From Vreelandella sp042466685 (GTDB lineage: Bacteria > Pseudomonadota > Gammaproteobacteria > Pseudomonadales > Halomonadaceae), in NCBI RefSeq assembly GCF_042466685.1, contig NZ_CP170448.1, positions 4,278,001 to 4,342,000 on the forward strand: a DNA stretch of 64,000 nucleotides, in the 5' to 3' direction. The notes under the pieces are model-generated. The model saw only the letters and a program-made list of their open reading frames with translations, had not been told where the DNA came from and searched no databases. How positions within the stretch are numbered: the first letter of the stretch is position 1; every line of letters starts with the position of its first letter. A program made the translations under genes and the position numbers. Shown here piece by piece: positions 1-9,375 of the stretch.

Positions 1-59
1 TTACCGATGTGGTCGGCTTTTTGTCGTTTCTGGGGCTCGCGACGCTGATTATTCTGTGA
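1..59 (+). CDS. mgtE: C-terminal end of an MgtE-type magnesium transporter (partial)
   Basis: The reading frame starting at base 3 is open from the window edge and ends with TGA at 57-59. Its last 18 residues are hydrophobic (TDVVGFLSFLGLATLIIL). They closely resemble the last transmembrane helix of MgtE Mg2+ channels, which typically ends TDV(I/V)GFF.FLGLA. Only this tail is visible, so the call rests on family knowledge of that ending. The gene converges on the inositol dehydrogenase-like gene. Confidence 0.6.
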   Translation, partial: TDVVGFLSFLGLATLIIL

Positions 60-127
60 CCTCTTCATTCCCGGCAGGCGCTGGGTTCTTTGGAAAACAG
101 CGCCCGCACTTGGTCAAGTAACCACGA

Positions 128-1249
128 CTATACCGCCACCCACTGCCCCGTCTTATCTGATGTTTCAATAGCCTCAATCAAGCGATTAACCCGGGCCGCT
201 TCTCGAAAATCAGGGTAGAGGGGGCGGTCGTTAATAATGCCTTCGACCAGATCACGCACCTCGATAATTTTCTGATCGTTATAGCCCAAGCCATGGCCTG
301 GCGCGGGACTAAATGAGGCATAGTCAGGGTGTTCGGGGCCTGTAAACAAGGTGGTAAAGCCGCGCCTCCCTGGAGCATCACCATGGCGATAGAGCTGCAG
401 CTCGCTCATGCGTTCCTGGTCAAACACAATGGCGCCTTTGGTGCCCGTTAGCGTGTAGGCCAAGCCCATCTTGCGGCCAGCGGCTACCCGAGACGTTTCG
501 ATATTACCGATTAACCCCCGGTCAAAGCGCAGCATGGCCTGGGCCTGATCGTCGTTTTCCACTGCGGCCATGCCGCTGCCGTCAACCTTGGGTCGCGAGG
601 CGATAACGGTCTGTAACTGACCGCACGCCTCGGTAATGCGCTGCCCGGTCAAGAACTCGGCCATATTGAGAATATGCGACCCTACATCGCCTAATGCACC
701 GGCACCCGCTGTTGCCCGCTGTGTATGCCAGTCGTGGGGCTTTGCTGGGTCGAGCAGATAATCCTCATTGTGCCGGCCACGAAAGTGAATCAGCTCACCA
801 ATTTCACCGCTGGCAACAATCTGGCGGGCCAGCTGGGTGGCGGAATTGCGAATATAGTTAAAGCCCACCAGGGTTTTGACGCCCGCCTTTTCAGCCGCCA
901 TGACCATCTCGTCGGCATCGGCGCTGCTTAGCGCCAGCGGCTTTTCAGCGTAAACATGTTTGCCCGCGGTAATGGCGGCCAGCGCCATCTCTTTATGCAG
1001 AAAATTGGGCGCGCAGATATCCACCACGTCCACGTCACTGTCTGCCACCAGGGCACGCCAATCGTCGGTGGCGCGGGCAAAGCCCCAGGCCCGCGCCCGG
1101 CTCTCTGCCGTAGCAAGATCAACATCCGCCAACAGTTCGCAAACGGGCTTGGCGGGCAGTTCAAAAACGCTGGACGCCGCGTTAAAGGCAATGGCGTGGG
1201 CTTTGCCCATAAAGCCGGTGCCAATTAGGCCAATCTTGAGGGTTTTCAT
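128..1249 (-). CDS. Gfo/Idh/MocA-family NAD(P)-dependent dehydrogenase, probably inositol-related
   Basis: A 373-residue oxidoreductase. The N-terminal Rossmann fold has the GTGFMG nucleotide loop at residues 10-15 and the family EKP motif at 102-104. GDVGSH at 188-193 supplies the Asp and His used in catalysis by inositol dehydrogenases. It lies downstream of iolA on the same strand, separated by a strong hairpin, so its expression may be partly uncoupled. The context suggests oxidation of myo- or scyllo-inositol, or of an inositol-derived ketose. A second, shorter family member (IolG-like) lies at 12657. Substrate and cofactor cannot be read from the sequence. Confidence 0.85.
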   Translation of the reverse strand: MKTLKIGLIGTGFMGKAHAIAFNAASSVFELPAKPVCELLADVDLATAESRARAWGFARATDDWRALVADSDVDVVDICAPNFLHKEMALAAITAGKHVYAEKPLALSSADADEMVMAAEKAGVKTLVGFNYIRNSATQLARQIVASGEIGELIHFRGRHNEDYLLDPAKPHDWHTQRATAGAGALGDVGSHILNMAEFLTGQRITEACGQLQTVIASRPKVDGSGMAAVENDDQAQAMLRFDRGLIGNIETSRVAAGRKMGLAYTLTGTKGAIVFDQERMSELQLYRHGDAPGRRGFTTLFTGPEHPDYASFSPAPGHGLGYNDQKIIEVRDLVEGIINDRPLYPDFREAARVNRLIEAIETSDKTGQWVAV

Positions 1250-1274
1250 TGTGATTATCCCTATTTTAAAACAA

Positions 1275-1299
1275 TAACGCCGGGCTGGGCCCGGCGTTA
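1275..1299 (-). terminator. Strong hairpin between iolA and the downstream dehydrogenase
   Basis: Perfect 11-bp arms (TAACGCCGGGC and GCCCGGCGTTA) flank a 3-base loop. Read on the minus strand, the hairpin follows the iolA stop and is followed by ATTGTTTTAAAA. It is a plausible intrinsic terminator or attenuator that lowers transcription into the last gene. Confidence 0.65.
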
Positions 1300-1323
1300 A
1301 CTAGTGAGCCGCTATTAAACTGT

Positions 1324-2826
1324 TTACATGGTCGGCATGGTGAAGTGGTTGGTCTCTTCACGAATACCACTGGGCCAGCGCTGAGTGATGGTTTTCATGC
1401 GGGTGTAGAAGCGTACGCCGTCGGGACCGTGCATATGCAGCGGGCCAAACAGTGAGCGTTTCCAGCCACCGAAGCTGTGGAACGCCATGGGTACCGGGAT
1501 GGGGACATTGACACCTACCATGCCTACCTGAATCTGCTCGCAGTACTGACGGGCTGCGTCGCCATCACGGGTAAAGATTGCCGTGCCGTTGCCATATTCA
1601 TGGGCGTTGATCATGCTGACCGCTTCGTCGAAACTCGCCACGCGGGCAATCGCCAACACCGGGCCGAAAATTTCTTCAGAGTGAATGCGCATCTTAGGCA
1701 TCACATGATCAAATAGTGTCCCGCCAATAAAGTAGCCATCACCTGCGCCATCGATGCTTGTCTGACGGCCATCCACAACAAGCTCGGCGCCTTCATCGAC
1801 ACCGGTTTGGATATAACCCGCCACTTTGTCGCGGTGCTCGCGGGTGATCAACGGCCCCATATCGTTGTCTGGGCCATCGACCAGGCCAGGCCCGACCGTG
1901 AGTTTATCCAGTTCGGCCACCAGCTTTTCCCGCAGGCGGTTGGCGGTTTCTTCGCCCACGGGTACCGCGACGGAAATCGCCATACAACGCTCGCCTGCCG
2001 AGCCATAGGCCGCGCCCATCAGCGCCCCCACGGCTTGATCAAGATCCGCATCGGGCATGATCACCATATGGTTTTTAGCCCCACCCAGGGCTTGAACGCG
2101 CTTGCCATGGGCGGAGGCAGTGGCGTAGATGTACTCGGCGATGGGCGTGGAGCCCACAAAGCTGACTGCCTGGACACGCTCATCGGTGAGGAGCACATCC
2201 ACGGCTTCTTTATCGCCGTTAACGACATTAAAGACGCCATCTGGCAGGCCCGCTTCGCTTAACAGCTCAGCTAGGCGCAGCGGCGTGGAGGGATCTTTTT
2301 CAGAAGGCTTCATTACAAAGGTGTTGCCGCAGGCCAGCGCGATGGGGAACATCCACATGGGTACCATGGCGGGGAAGTTAAACGGCGAGATACCCGCACA
2401 GACGCCCAGCGGCTGCATCATCGAGTAGCTATCGACACCGCTACCCACGTTCATGGAGTGCTCGCCCTTCTGCAGGTGAGGAATGCCACAGGCAAATTCG
2501 ACCACTTCCAGGCCGCGAGTCACTTCGCCTTTAGCGTCAGAAAACACCTTACCGTGTTCGCTGGATATCAGCCGCGCCAGCTCATCGGTGTGCTCCTCGA
2601 CCAGCGCTTTGAACTTGAACAGAATACGCGCGCGTTTCAGCGGCGAGGTTTTTGACCAGGCGACAAAGGCCTCATCGGCGATACGCACCGCTTCGCGGGT
2701 CTCGGAGGCAGAGGCCAGTGACACCTGGGCGCTCTGTTCACCGGTGGCCGGGTTGTAAACCGGCGAAGTGCGCTGGCTCTGACCGGCAGAGAACTGACCA
2801 TTGAGATAGTGGGATATCGTCTTCAT
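1324..2826 (-). CDS. iolA: CoA-acylating (methyl)malonate-semialdehyde dehydrogenase
   Basis: A 500-residue aldehyde dehydrogenase of the MmsA/IolA subfamily, which converts malonate semialdehyde to acetyl-CoA and CO2 (or methylmalonate semialdehyde to propionyl-CoA). Visible features are the cofactor and substrate loop around FNFPAMVPMWMFPIALACGN, the nucleophile region GSAGERCMA with Cys near residue 284, and the EEIFGPVL motif. The length matches the family. It is the last core step of the inositol pathway and follows iolE on the same strand. MmsA of valine catabolism is nearly identical in sequence; the iol neighbours decide the name. Confidence 0.93.
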   Translation of the reverse strand: MKTISHYLNGQFSAGQSQRTSPVYNPATGEQSAQVSLASASETREAVRIADEAFVAWSKTSPLKRARILFKFKALVEEHTDELARLISSEHGKVFSDAKGEVTRGLEVVEFACGIPHLQKGEHSMNVGSGVDSYSMMQPLGVCAGISPFNFPAMVPMWMFPIALACGNTFVMKPSEKDPSTPLRLAELLSEAGLPDGVFNVVNGDKEAVDVLLTDERVQAVSFVGSTPIAEYIYATASAHGKRVQALGGAKNHMVIMPDADLDQAVGALMGAAYGSAGERCMAISVAVPVGEETANRLREKLVAELDKLTVGPGLVDGPDNDMGPLITREHRDKVAGYIQTGVDEGAELVVDGRQTSIDGAGDGYFIGGTLFDHVMPKMRIHSEEIFGPVLAIARVASFDEAVSMINAHEYGNGTAIFTRDGDAARQYCEQIQVGMVGVNVPIPVPMAFHSFGGWKRSLFGPLHMHGPDGVRFYTRMKTITQRWPSGIREETNHFTMPTM

Positions 2827-2861
2827 ACAAACTCCTGATTCAAGTGCGGCGCTGGCGCTAT

Positions 2862-3764
2862 TTAGCTGGCAACGTTAAAACCCGCCTGCTCGGCAAGTTG
2901 GCGTAAGTTGCGGTAGCCCATACGGGCGTAAGTCAAGGGGTGGGCGACTTCGGGGTCTTGTTCGGCTTCCACCACCAACCAGCCTTGATAACCCTGCTCG
3001 CACAGGTGAGTTAAGGCGGGAAGAAACGCCACATCGCCATCCCCGGGCACAGTAAACAGGCCGTCCAGCACGCCGTTTAAAAAGCTTTTGTCACGGTTGC
3101 GCACTGCGTCCAGCACCGGGAAGCGCAGGTCTTTGCAGTGCACATGGTGGATACGCTGGCTGTAGCGTTTGGCGATGGCGAGCGGGTCGCCGCCAGCGCC
3201 GCGCAGATGACCAAAATCGAGCAGCAGTCCCACGCCTTCGCCGGTGTTGTCCATTAAGCGCTCTACGTCGGCTTGGCTCTCAATCACCGTGCCCAGATGG
3301 TGGTGATACACCAGTTGAATGCCCTGAGATTTCAGATAGTCGCCGACCACATCCAGGCCATGCAGCAGGCGCTGCCACTCTTGCTCAGAAAGATGCGGAC
3401 GTTGGGAGAGCGGGCGTTGCTGGTCACCGTGTACACAGTGGGTGACTTCGCACAGCACCATGACCTTGGCGCCACACTGCTTAAGCAGGTTCATGTGGTC
3501 TTGAATGGCGTCAATCTCTTCTTCTGGGCTACGCTCCAGCAGGTGTGCGGAGTACCAGCCTGAAATCAGCGCCAGATCATGAGCACCCAGCACCTGGTTC
3601 AAGGCGTCAGGCGTGCGGGGGAATTTATTCCCCAGCTCAAAGCCGCTAAAGCCCGCTTCGCGCCCTTCTTGCAGGCAGGTTTCCAGTGGCGTATCGCCAC
3701 CCAGGCTGGGCAAGTCATCGTTCGTCCAGGTGAGCGGATTAATACCTAAAGTAACCGTTGGCAT
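2862..3764 (-). CDS. iolE: Inosose (2-keto-myo-inositol) dehydratase
   Basis: A 300-residue xylose-isomerase-like TIM-barrel protein matching IolE, which dehydrates scyllo-inosose to the trihydroxycyclohexane-dione. The start is the ATG at 3762-3764 (MPTVTLGINPLTW), preceded by AAGGAA. The frame stays open upstream, but only by running over the 3' end of iolD. Motifs typical of the family are GINPLTWTNDD at the N-terminus and VVEAEQDP near the C-terminus. It lies 31 bp from iolD and 35 bp from iolA in one operon. Confidence 0.93.
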   Translation of the reverse strand: MPTVTLGINPLTWTNDDLPSLGGDTPLETCLQEGREAGFSGFELGNKFPRTPDALNQVLGAHDLALISGWYSAHLLERSPEEEIDAIQDHMNLLKQCGAKVMVLCEVTHCVHGDQQRPLSQRPHLSEQEWQRLLHGLDVVGDYLKSQGIQLVYHHHLGTVIESQADVERLMDNTGEGVGLLLDFGHLRGAGGDPLAIAKRYSQRIHHVHCKDLRFPVLDAVRNRDKSFLNGVLDGLFTVPGDGDVAFLPALTHLCEQGYQGWLVVEAEQDPEVAHPLTYARMGYRNLRQLAEQAGFNVAS

Positions 3765-3795
3765 GGCGTATTCCTTGTGAGCATGTTTGTTGGCA

Positions 3796-5643
3796 TTAAT
3801 GGCGTTGGCGCTGCTTGGCCTCGCGATACCCTTGGTAAGCAGTATTGACTTCTTCACGCTCGGAAACCTCGGGCACGGCCACGTCCCACCAGGCACCGCC
3901 TTCTTGGGTGCTGGGTAACGGGTCGGTATCCAGGGCAATCACGTAGGTTGATTGGGCGGCGCGAGCGCGCACCAGCGCCTGTTCCAGTTCGGCAATGCCG
4001 CTCACCGATTCAGACTCACAGCCCAGGGCTTTGGCGTGAGCAGCAAAATCGGTTTTGGGGGCGCCAGCCTCGACAGTGCGACAATCCTGCAGCAGGTTGT
4101 TGAATCCGGCGCCGCCGGTGGCCTGCTGCAAGCGGTTGATACAGCCATAGCCGCGGTTATCCAACACCACGACGATCAGCTTGTGGCCCAACATCACCGA
4201 TGTCGCCAGCTCCGAGTTGTGCATCAGGTAGCTACCATCGCCCACCATCACCACCACTTCTCGCTCGGGCTTGGCCATCTTGACGCCCATCCCACCGGCA
4301 ATTTCATAGCCCATGCAGGAGAAACCATACTCCACGTGATAGCTGCCAGGGCCCGAGCACTGCCAGAGCTTATGCAGCTCGCCGGGCAAGCCACCCGCCG
4401 CGCAGACCACAGTGGTGTCGTTACCGGCCTGGCGGTTGACCGCACCGATCACCTGGGCATCGGTGGGCAGCGACAGCCCTTGATCGGCGGTTACACGATG
4501 TACTGCCTCAGCCCATTCACGCTTGAGCGTATCGGTCTGCTCGCGCCATTCATTGCTGCCGCACCAATCGCCTAATGCGTCATCAAGCTGCTCAAGTCCT
4601 GTCAAAGCATCGCAGGTCAACGGCAGTGCCAGATGCTTAACGCTATCGAAACGCCCAACGTTAAGGGCGATGAGCGTTTTATGATCGCTTTCAAATAGCG
4701 CTCGGGAGCCAGTGGTAAAGTCCTGCAGACGTGTGCCTATGGCGAGGATGACATCCGCCTGCTCCGCCAACTGATTCGCGGCTGCGCTGCCGGTGACGCC
4801 AATGGCACCCACCGCACAGGGGTGGCTATCCGCCAGCGCGCCTTTACCCGCCTGGGTTTCAGCTACCGGGATGCCCCGTACTTTGGCAAACTCGGCCAGG
4901 ACGTCGCATGCAGTGGCGTAATGCACGCCGCCGCCGGCAATGATCAGCGGGCGTTTGGCCTGTTGAAGCGCGCCGATTACTTGACGGAGCTCATAAGCCT
5001 CCGGCGGCGGGCGGCGAATACGATGCACCTTGGGTTCAAAAAAGGCTTCGGGGTAATCGTAGGCAAACGTCTGAACATCCTGGGGCAGCGCCAAGGTCGC
5101 CGGGCCGCAGTGCTCAGGGTCTAGCAGAGTAGCCATCGCCTGAGGCAAGCTGGTGAGTAGCTGCTCTGGGCGGCTGATACGGTCAAAGTAGCGCGACACG
5201 GGACGGAAGCAGTCGTTGACGCTAATCGTAGGGTCGCCGAAATGCTCCACCTGCTGGAGAACCGGGTCGGGTTCGCGGGTGGCAAAGGTGTCCCCCGGCA
5301 GCAGCAGGATCGGCAAGCGGTTGGCGTGAGCGAGCGCTGCGGCGGTGACCATATTGGTAGCCCCTGGGCCAATCGAGCTGGTCACGGCCATTAAGCGCTG
5401 GCGGCCATTGGCTTTGGCAAAGGCAATCGCCGCGTGGGCCATGGACTGTTCGTTATGGGCACGAAAGGTCGGCAATTCGTCTTGCACGTGGTAAAGCGCT
5501 TCGCCTAACCCCGCCACGTTGCCATGACCAAAAATCGCAAACACGCCTTCAAACAGCGCCACTTCTTGGCCATTGATCTCAATACGCTGAGCGGCAAGGT
5601 ACTTGACCAGTGCTTGAGCCATGGTGAGTCGAATGGTGCTCAT
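3796..5643 (-). CDS. iolD: 3D-(3,5/4)-trihydroxycyclohexane-1,2-dione acylhydrolase (ThDP-dependent)
   Basis: A 615-residue thiamine-diphosphate enzyme that opens the cyclohexane-dione ring to 5-deoxy-glucuronate. The catalytic Glu that activates ThDP is in AHNEQ (E65). The ThDP/Mg2+ motif begins GDGSYLMHN and continues to the NRGYG segment in the C-terminal third. The length is typical for IolD. The start ATG is one base from the iolC stop, so the two are probably translationally coupled. Confidence 0.95.
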   Translation of the reverse strand: MSTIRLTMAQALVKYLAAQRIEINGQEVALFEGVFAIFGHGNVAGLGEALYHVQDELPTFRAHNEQSMAHAAIAFAKANGRQRLMAVTSSIGPGATNMVTAAALAHANRLPILLLPGDTFATREPDPVLQQVEHFGDPTISVNDCFRPVSRYFDRISRPEQLLTSLPQAMATLLDPEHCGPATLALPQDVQTFAYDYPEAFFEPKVHRIRRPPPEAYELRQVIGALQQAKRPLIIAGGGVHYATACDVLAEFAKVRGIPVAETQAGKGALADSHPCAVGAIGVTGSAAANQLAEQADVILAIGTRLQDFTTGSRALFESDHKTLIALNVGRFDSVKHLALPLTCDALTGLEQLDDALGDWCGSNEWREQTDTLKREWAEAVHRVTADQGLSLPTDAQVIGAVNRQAGNDTTVVCAAGGLPGELHKLWQCSGPGSYHVEYGFSCMGYEIAGGMGVKMAKPEREVVVMVGDGSYLMHNSELATSVMLGHKLIVVVLDNRGYGCINRLQQATGGAGFNNLLQDCRTVEAGAPKTDFAAHAKALGCESESVSGIAELEQALVRARAAQSTYVIALDTDPLPSTQEGGAWWDVAVPEVSEREEVNTAYQGYREAKQRQRH

Positions 5644-5644
5644 C

Positions 5645-7603
5645 TTACGCCTCCTCGGTATGGGCCAGCGTTTGCGGCTGCGCCTGCCTTAATTGCCGCC
5701 ACGCCGTTATCAGTTCGGCATAGTTTTGGGCGACCCGCTCTACCAAGCTGGAATCGTCGATACTCCCCGCCAGCCAGTCGCGACTGGCGCTGGCAAATAG
5801 CGTGCGTCCGACGGTAAACCCTTTACAGCAAGGGTGTTTAGCAGCCTCTTCAAAGCCGCGTTTCATGTCGTCCATAGGGGCGTCCAGTCCGAGCAGAACC
5901 ACCCCTCGGCAGTAGGTATCCTCGCGCTCAATCGTCTCACCCACCGCCTGCCAGGCAGCATCTGACATGGCGGGAAGCTTCCACCAGTCGGGGCGAATGC
6001 CCAGGTTATAGAGCCGCTGCAGGCTGCGTGGCAGCGTAGTGTCATCGCTGGGCATATTGGCAGGGGGAATGACTTCAACCAACAACTCCAGCCCATAAGC
6101 ACAGGCCGCCTGATAGAGCTGGCGCAGACGCTCTTCCTGCTCCAGGCGCAGCGCAATCTCGTCGTCGGGATGGTAAAACACCAGGCATTTGATGATTTGT
6201 TCTCTAGGCCAGTTGCGTAGGCAGGCACCTAAGTCATCGCCATGCTGGAAGCGCAGCGGGCGTGAGCCTGGCAGCTCTACCGGTCGACCAATCCACCAGC
6301 CTTTGCCGCTGGCTTGATTAAGCGCTTCCTGACCCAGCACGTCATCTACCAGAATCGCGGGAGTGGGAATACCACCCAGCTTTGCGCCCTCTTCGGCGGC
6401 GGTGACCAGGAGTTTTTTGAGTGCCGGTAGCCGGGCACTGTCGGCATGCTCTTCGCGGGCCATATCGGTGAGCTGGCGGCGGTGGTCAAATGCCAACCCC
6501 AGCACTTCTGGCCATTGGGTCGGCACGCGGGTGGTGACCCGATGTAAATGGTTCAACCGTTGATCGATATCCGGGCGGAGAGCCTCATCACGCCTGTCGA
6601 GATAATCAAATAACTCGTCTTCGGTGGGCATGGCCGGGGCACAGCCGTGCCGGGACACCACCAGCGCGCCGCAGGCGTTGGCATAGGCGGCGCTGGTCTG
6701 CCACGGCTCGCCGCGTAACCAGCCCCGCAGCAGCCCGCTCATAAAGGCATCACCGGCACCCAGCACATTAAGCACTTCGACTTGCACGCCTTTGACCAAA
6801 ACACCGTCTTCGATGCGGTCAGGAATAGCGCCTTCAAACACCACGCAGCCCATGGGCCCGAGCTTGCATACCAGGGTAGCCTCGCTAACCTCTCGCACTG
6901 CACGCAGGGCCGCCAGGGTGTCCGTACTGCCTCCGGCAATATGAAACTCCTCTTCGGTGCCCACAATCAGGTCGAAATCCGGCAGCCAGCGCTGCAAATC
7001 GGTGGTCACCTTGTCATCGGCGATAAAGCGGGTTTCGCCATCGCCAGGATTGGTCAGCCCCCACAGCACGGGGCGGTAGTCGATATCCAGCACTCGCTTC
7101 ACGCCATAATGGGCAGCGGCGTCCAGTGCTTTGCGGCAGGCCCGGCGAGTCGTATCAGTAGAAAGATGGGTGCCGGTAATCGCCAATGCCTTTGAGCGGG
7201 CAATGAACTCAGGGTCGATGGCGTCAGCATCGATGCCCATATCGGCGCAGTCGCGACGGTAAAACAGCAGCGGAAAGCTTTCGCGGTCTTTTAGCGCCAG
7301 CAGTACCAGGCCGGTGTGGCGCTCGGGGTCGGTTTGTAGCGCGGTGGTATCTACCCCCACCCGCTCCAGTTCCTCGCGTACAAAGTTGCCCATCTGCTCG
7401 TCGCCCACCCGCGAGAGCATGGCGGACTTCAGCCCTAGCCGCGCGGTACCGTAGGCCATGTTGCCCGAACTGCCGCCCAGGTACTTGGCAAAGCTCGCTA
7501 CGTCTTCTAAACGGCTGCCAATTTGCTCAGCGTAGAGGTCAACCGCCACGCGCCCCAGACAAATAAGATCAAGCGGTCGGTGTTGCATATTGTTGTTCAG
7601 CAT
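5645..7603 (-). CDS. iolC: 5-dehydro-2-deoxygluconokinase fused to a DUF2090 aldolase-like domain
   Basis: A 652-residue two-domain protein. Residues 1 to about 330 are a PfkB-family sugar kinase: a GGSSGNMA substrate loop at 43-50 and the anion-hole/catalytic motif GAGDAF at 282-287. Residues from about 345 to 640 match DUF2090, related to LacD/IolJ-type aldolases, and may cleave the kinase product to dihydroxyacetone phosphate and malonate semialdehyde. No separate iolJ occurs in the window, which fits a bifunctional enzyme. The start could also be Met6 (MQHRPLDLI). Confidence 0.92.
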   Translation of the reverse strand: MLNNNMQHRPLDLICLGRVAVDLYAEQIGSRLEDVASFAKYLGGSSGNMAYGTARLGLKSAMLSRVGDEQMGNFVREELERVGVDTTALQTDPERHTGLVLLALKDRESFPLLFYRRDCADMGIDADAIDPEFIARSKALAITGTHLSTDTTRRACRKALDAAAHYGVKRVLDIDYRPVLWGLTNPGDGETRFIADDKVTTDLQRWLPDFDLIVGTEEEFHIAGGSTDTLAALRAVREVSEATLVCKLGPMGCVVFEGAIPDRIEDGVLVKGVQVEVLNVLGAGDAFMSGLLRGWLRGEPWQTSAAYANACGALVVSRHGCAPAMPTEDELFDYLDRRDEALRPDIDQRLNHLHRVTTRVPTQWPEVLGLAFDHRRQLTDMAREEHADSARLPALKKLLVTAAEEGAKLGGIPTPAILVDDVLGQEALNQASGKGWWIGRPVELPGSRPLRFQHGDDLGACLRNWPREQIIKCLVFYHPDDEIALRLEQEERLRQLYQAACAYGLELLVEVIPPANMPSDDTTLPRSLQRLYNLGIRPDWWKLPAMSDAAWQAVGETIEREDTYCRGVVLLGLDAPMDDMKRGFEEAAKHPCCKGFTVGRTLFASASRDWLAGSIDDSSLVERVAQNYAELITAWRQLRQAQPQTLAHTEEA

Positions 7604-7676
7604 AAACGTCTCCCCACGTTATAACTTCGTGGTATCGGACAAAAGATGACTCTGGGCGTAAAAGCGTCTTGGGTGG

Positions 7677-8477
7677 CTAAAATGAGAAGGCAGCACGGAA
7701 TCGGTCAAGAGCGAGACCGTCGTCGCCAGAGGCCCAGCCTTCCAGCCCTATGGTGCCGCGGTAGCCTATGTTGTTAAGCGCTTTGGCGATGGCGGGGTAG
7801 TTAATTTCACCTGTTCCTGGCTCGCAGCGCCCCGGCACATCAGCCACCTGCACTTCTCCGATGTAAGGCCCACAGCGGCGAATCAATTCAATCAGATTAC
7901 CTTCGCCAATTTGGGCGTGATAAACGTCTAGCATGATGCGCAGGCTAGGCCGGTCGATACTCTCCACCAGCGCTAGTACGTCCTCCGCTCTGGCAAACGG
8001 CACGCCGGGGTGGTCAACCTCGGTATTAAGGTTTTCAAGCACGAAGGTGACACCGTGCTGCTCGCCGAGATCTGCCAGCCGATTCAGTGTGTCTCGTGCT
8101 TTGAGCCACATAGCACCGGTCATTTGTTGGCAAGTTTTCACGGGAAGGCCTTGCCCATCCAACCCCGTGCCGTGCAGGTTAAGGCGTGGAATGCCCAAGC
8201 GCTTGGCAACTTCAACCGACTCTGCAGCGGTTTGCAGTAACTCATCGGCCCCAGCGGCATCCGCCAGGGTGCCGGTGACATAGCCGGTCATAGACGAAAA
8301 TGTTGCACCACTATTGGCCAGTGCCTCGATATCGTGCTTAGTCCAGTCCCAGATTTCGACCTGAAAACCTAAATCAGAAATACGCTTAACGCGTTCCAGG
8401 ACGGGTAAATCACGGAACACCATTTCAGCGCATACGGCCAATGTGAATGGAGACGACGAGATTGGTCTATTCATCAT
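7677..8477 (-). CDS. Sugar isomerase/epimerase, Hyi/IolI-like TIM barrel
   Basis: A 266-residue AP-endonuclease-2/hydroxypyruvate-isomerase-like protein. Metal-site style motifs are visible: LNLHGTG, VLENLN, MLDVYHAQI and EVQVADVPGR. The IGLEGW segment near the end completes the barrel pattern. It sits between the iol enzymes and the transporter genes, so a role in inosose isomerisation or epimerisation is likely (IolI/IolH/IolO-type). The exact reaction is not decided by sequence. It lies 6 bp from the ABC ATPase gene. Confidence 0.8.
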   Translation of the reverse strand: MMNRPISSSPFTLAVCAEMVFRDLPVLERVKRISDLGFQVEIWDWTKHDIEALANSGATFSSMTGYVTGTLADAAGADELLQTAAESVEVAKRLGIPRLNLHGTGLDGQGLPVKTCQQMTGAMWLKARDTLNRLADLGEQHGVTFVLENLNTEVDHPGVPFARAEDVLALVESIDRPSLRIMLDVYHAQIGEGNLIELIRRCGPYIGEVQVADVPGRCEPGTGEINYPAIAKALNNIGYRGTIGLEGWASGDDGLALDRFRAAFSF

Positions 8478-8483
8478 GGCTCC

Positions 8484-9374
8484 TTAGTAGCCGCTCGCAG
8501 TTCGCGGTGAAGGTTGCTCGCTGCTGCTTGTTGCATCGGCAGGCTGAGTGTCTTGAGCGGCTAAGTTGGCCTTTTTGGCTTTATCGTCCCGCTGGAATTC
8601 CGCAAGCTCCGCATCCAGGCTTTCAAGCTCAGCGCCACCCGCCATCATATTGAGCACTTCTTCGCGGCTGACTTCTTCTTTGCGGAAGGAGCCCAAACTG
8701 CCGCCGCGTGACAGTAGAGTGAATGCATCAGCCACGGGGTAAGCGTGGTGGACGTTGTGGGTGATAAAAATGACCGCAAGGCCATCGGCGCGGGCTTTGG
8801 CGATGTAGCGCAGTACAACGGAGGCTTGCTTGACCCCTAGGGCTGATGTTGGCTCATCCAAAATCAGTACTTTGGCGCCAAAGTAGACGGCACGGGCAAT
8901 GGCCACACACTGACGTTCGCCACCGGAAAGCGTGCCCACCGGCTGGCTTGGGTCGCGTACATCAATGCCGATTTTGGCCATTTCCTCTTTGGCAACCCGG
9001 TCGGCATACTTCCAATCAATCCGCTTTAAAGGCCCCCAGCCCACTGTCGGCTCGCGGCCCATAAAAAAGTTACGGGTAATCGACATCAACGGCACCATCG
9101 CCAGATCCTGAAAAACGGTGGCGATACCGGCGTCGAGTGCGTAAGCAGGGGACTTGAAACGGGCGGGTTTGCCATCCAGTAGCATCTCGCCATGGGTGGG
9201 CTGGTGAACACCAGAAAGAGTTTTAATCAATGTTGACTTGCCAGCACCGTTATCCCCCAGCAGGCACATGACCTCACCGGAATAGACCTGCATTGAGATA
9301 TCACTTAAGGCGATTACACTGCCGAAGTGTTTGCTGACACTGCGCATTTCAATCATTGGCGTACGAGTGGTCAT
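8484..9374 (-). CDS. Sugar (inositol) ABC transporter ATP-binding protein
   Basis: A 296-residue single-domain ATPase. Walker A GDNGAGKST is at 40-48, signature LSGGERQ at 149-155, and Walker B LILDEPTSAL at about 170-179. Many ribose-family ATPases have two tandem ATPase domains; this one has one, as in the FrcA-type subgroup. The C-terminal ~40 residues are a charged, low-complexity tail. It is followed directly by the isomerase gene and preceded by its permease with a 1-bp gap. Confidence 0.9.
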   Translation of the reverse strand: MTTRTPMIEMRSVSKHFGSVIALSDISMQVYSGEVMCLLGDNGAGKSTLIKTLSGVHQPTHGEMLLDGKPARFKSPAYALDAGIATVFQDLAMVPLMSITRNFFMGREPTVGWGPLKRIDWKYADRVAKEEMAKIGIDVRDPSQPVGTLSGGERQCVAIARAVYFGAKVLILDEPTSALGVKQASVVLRYIAKARADGLAVIFITHNVHHAYPVADAFTLLSRGGSLGSFRKEEVSREEVLNMMAGGAELESLDAELAEFQRDDKAKKANLAAQDTQPADATSSSEQPSPRTASGY

Positions 9375-9375
9375 G

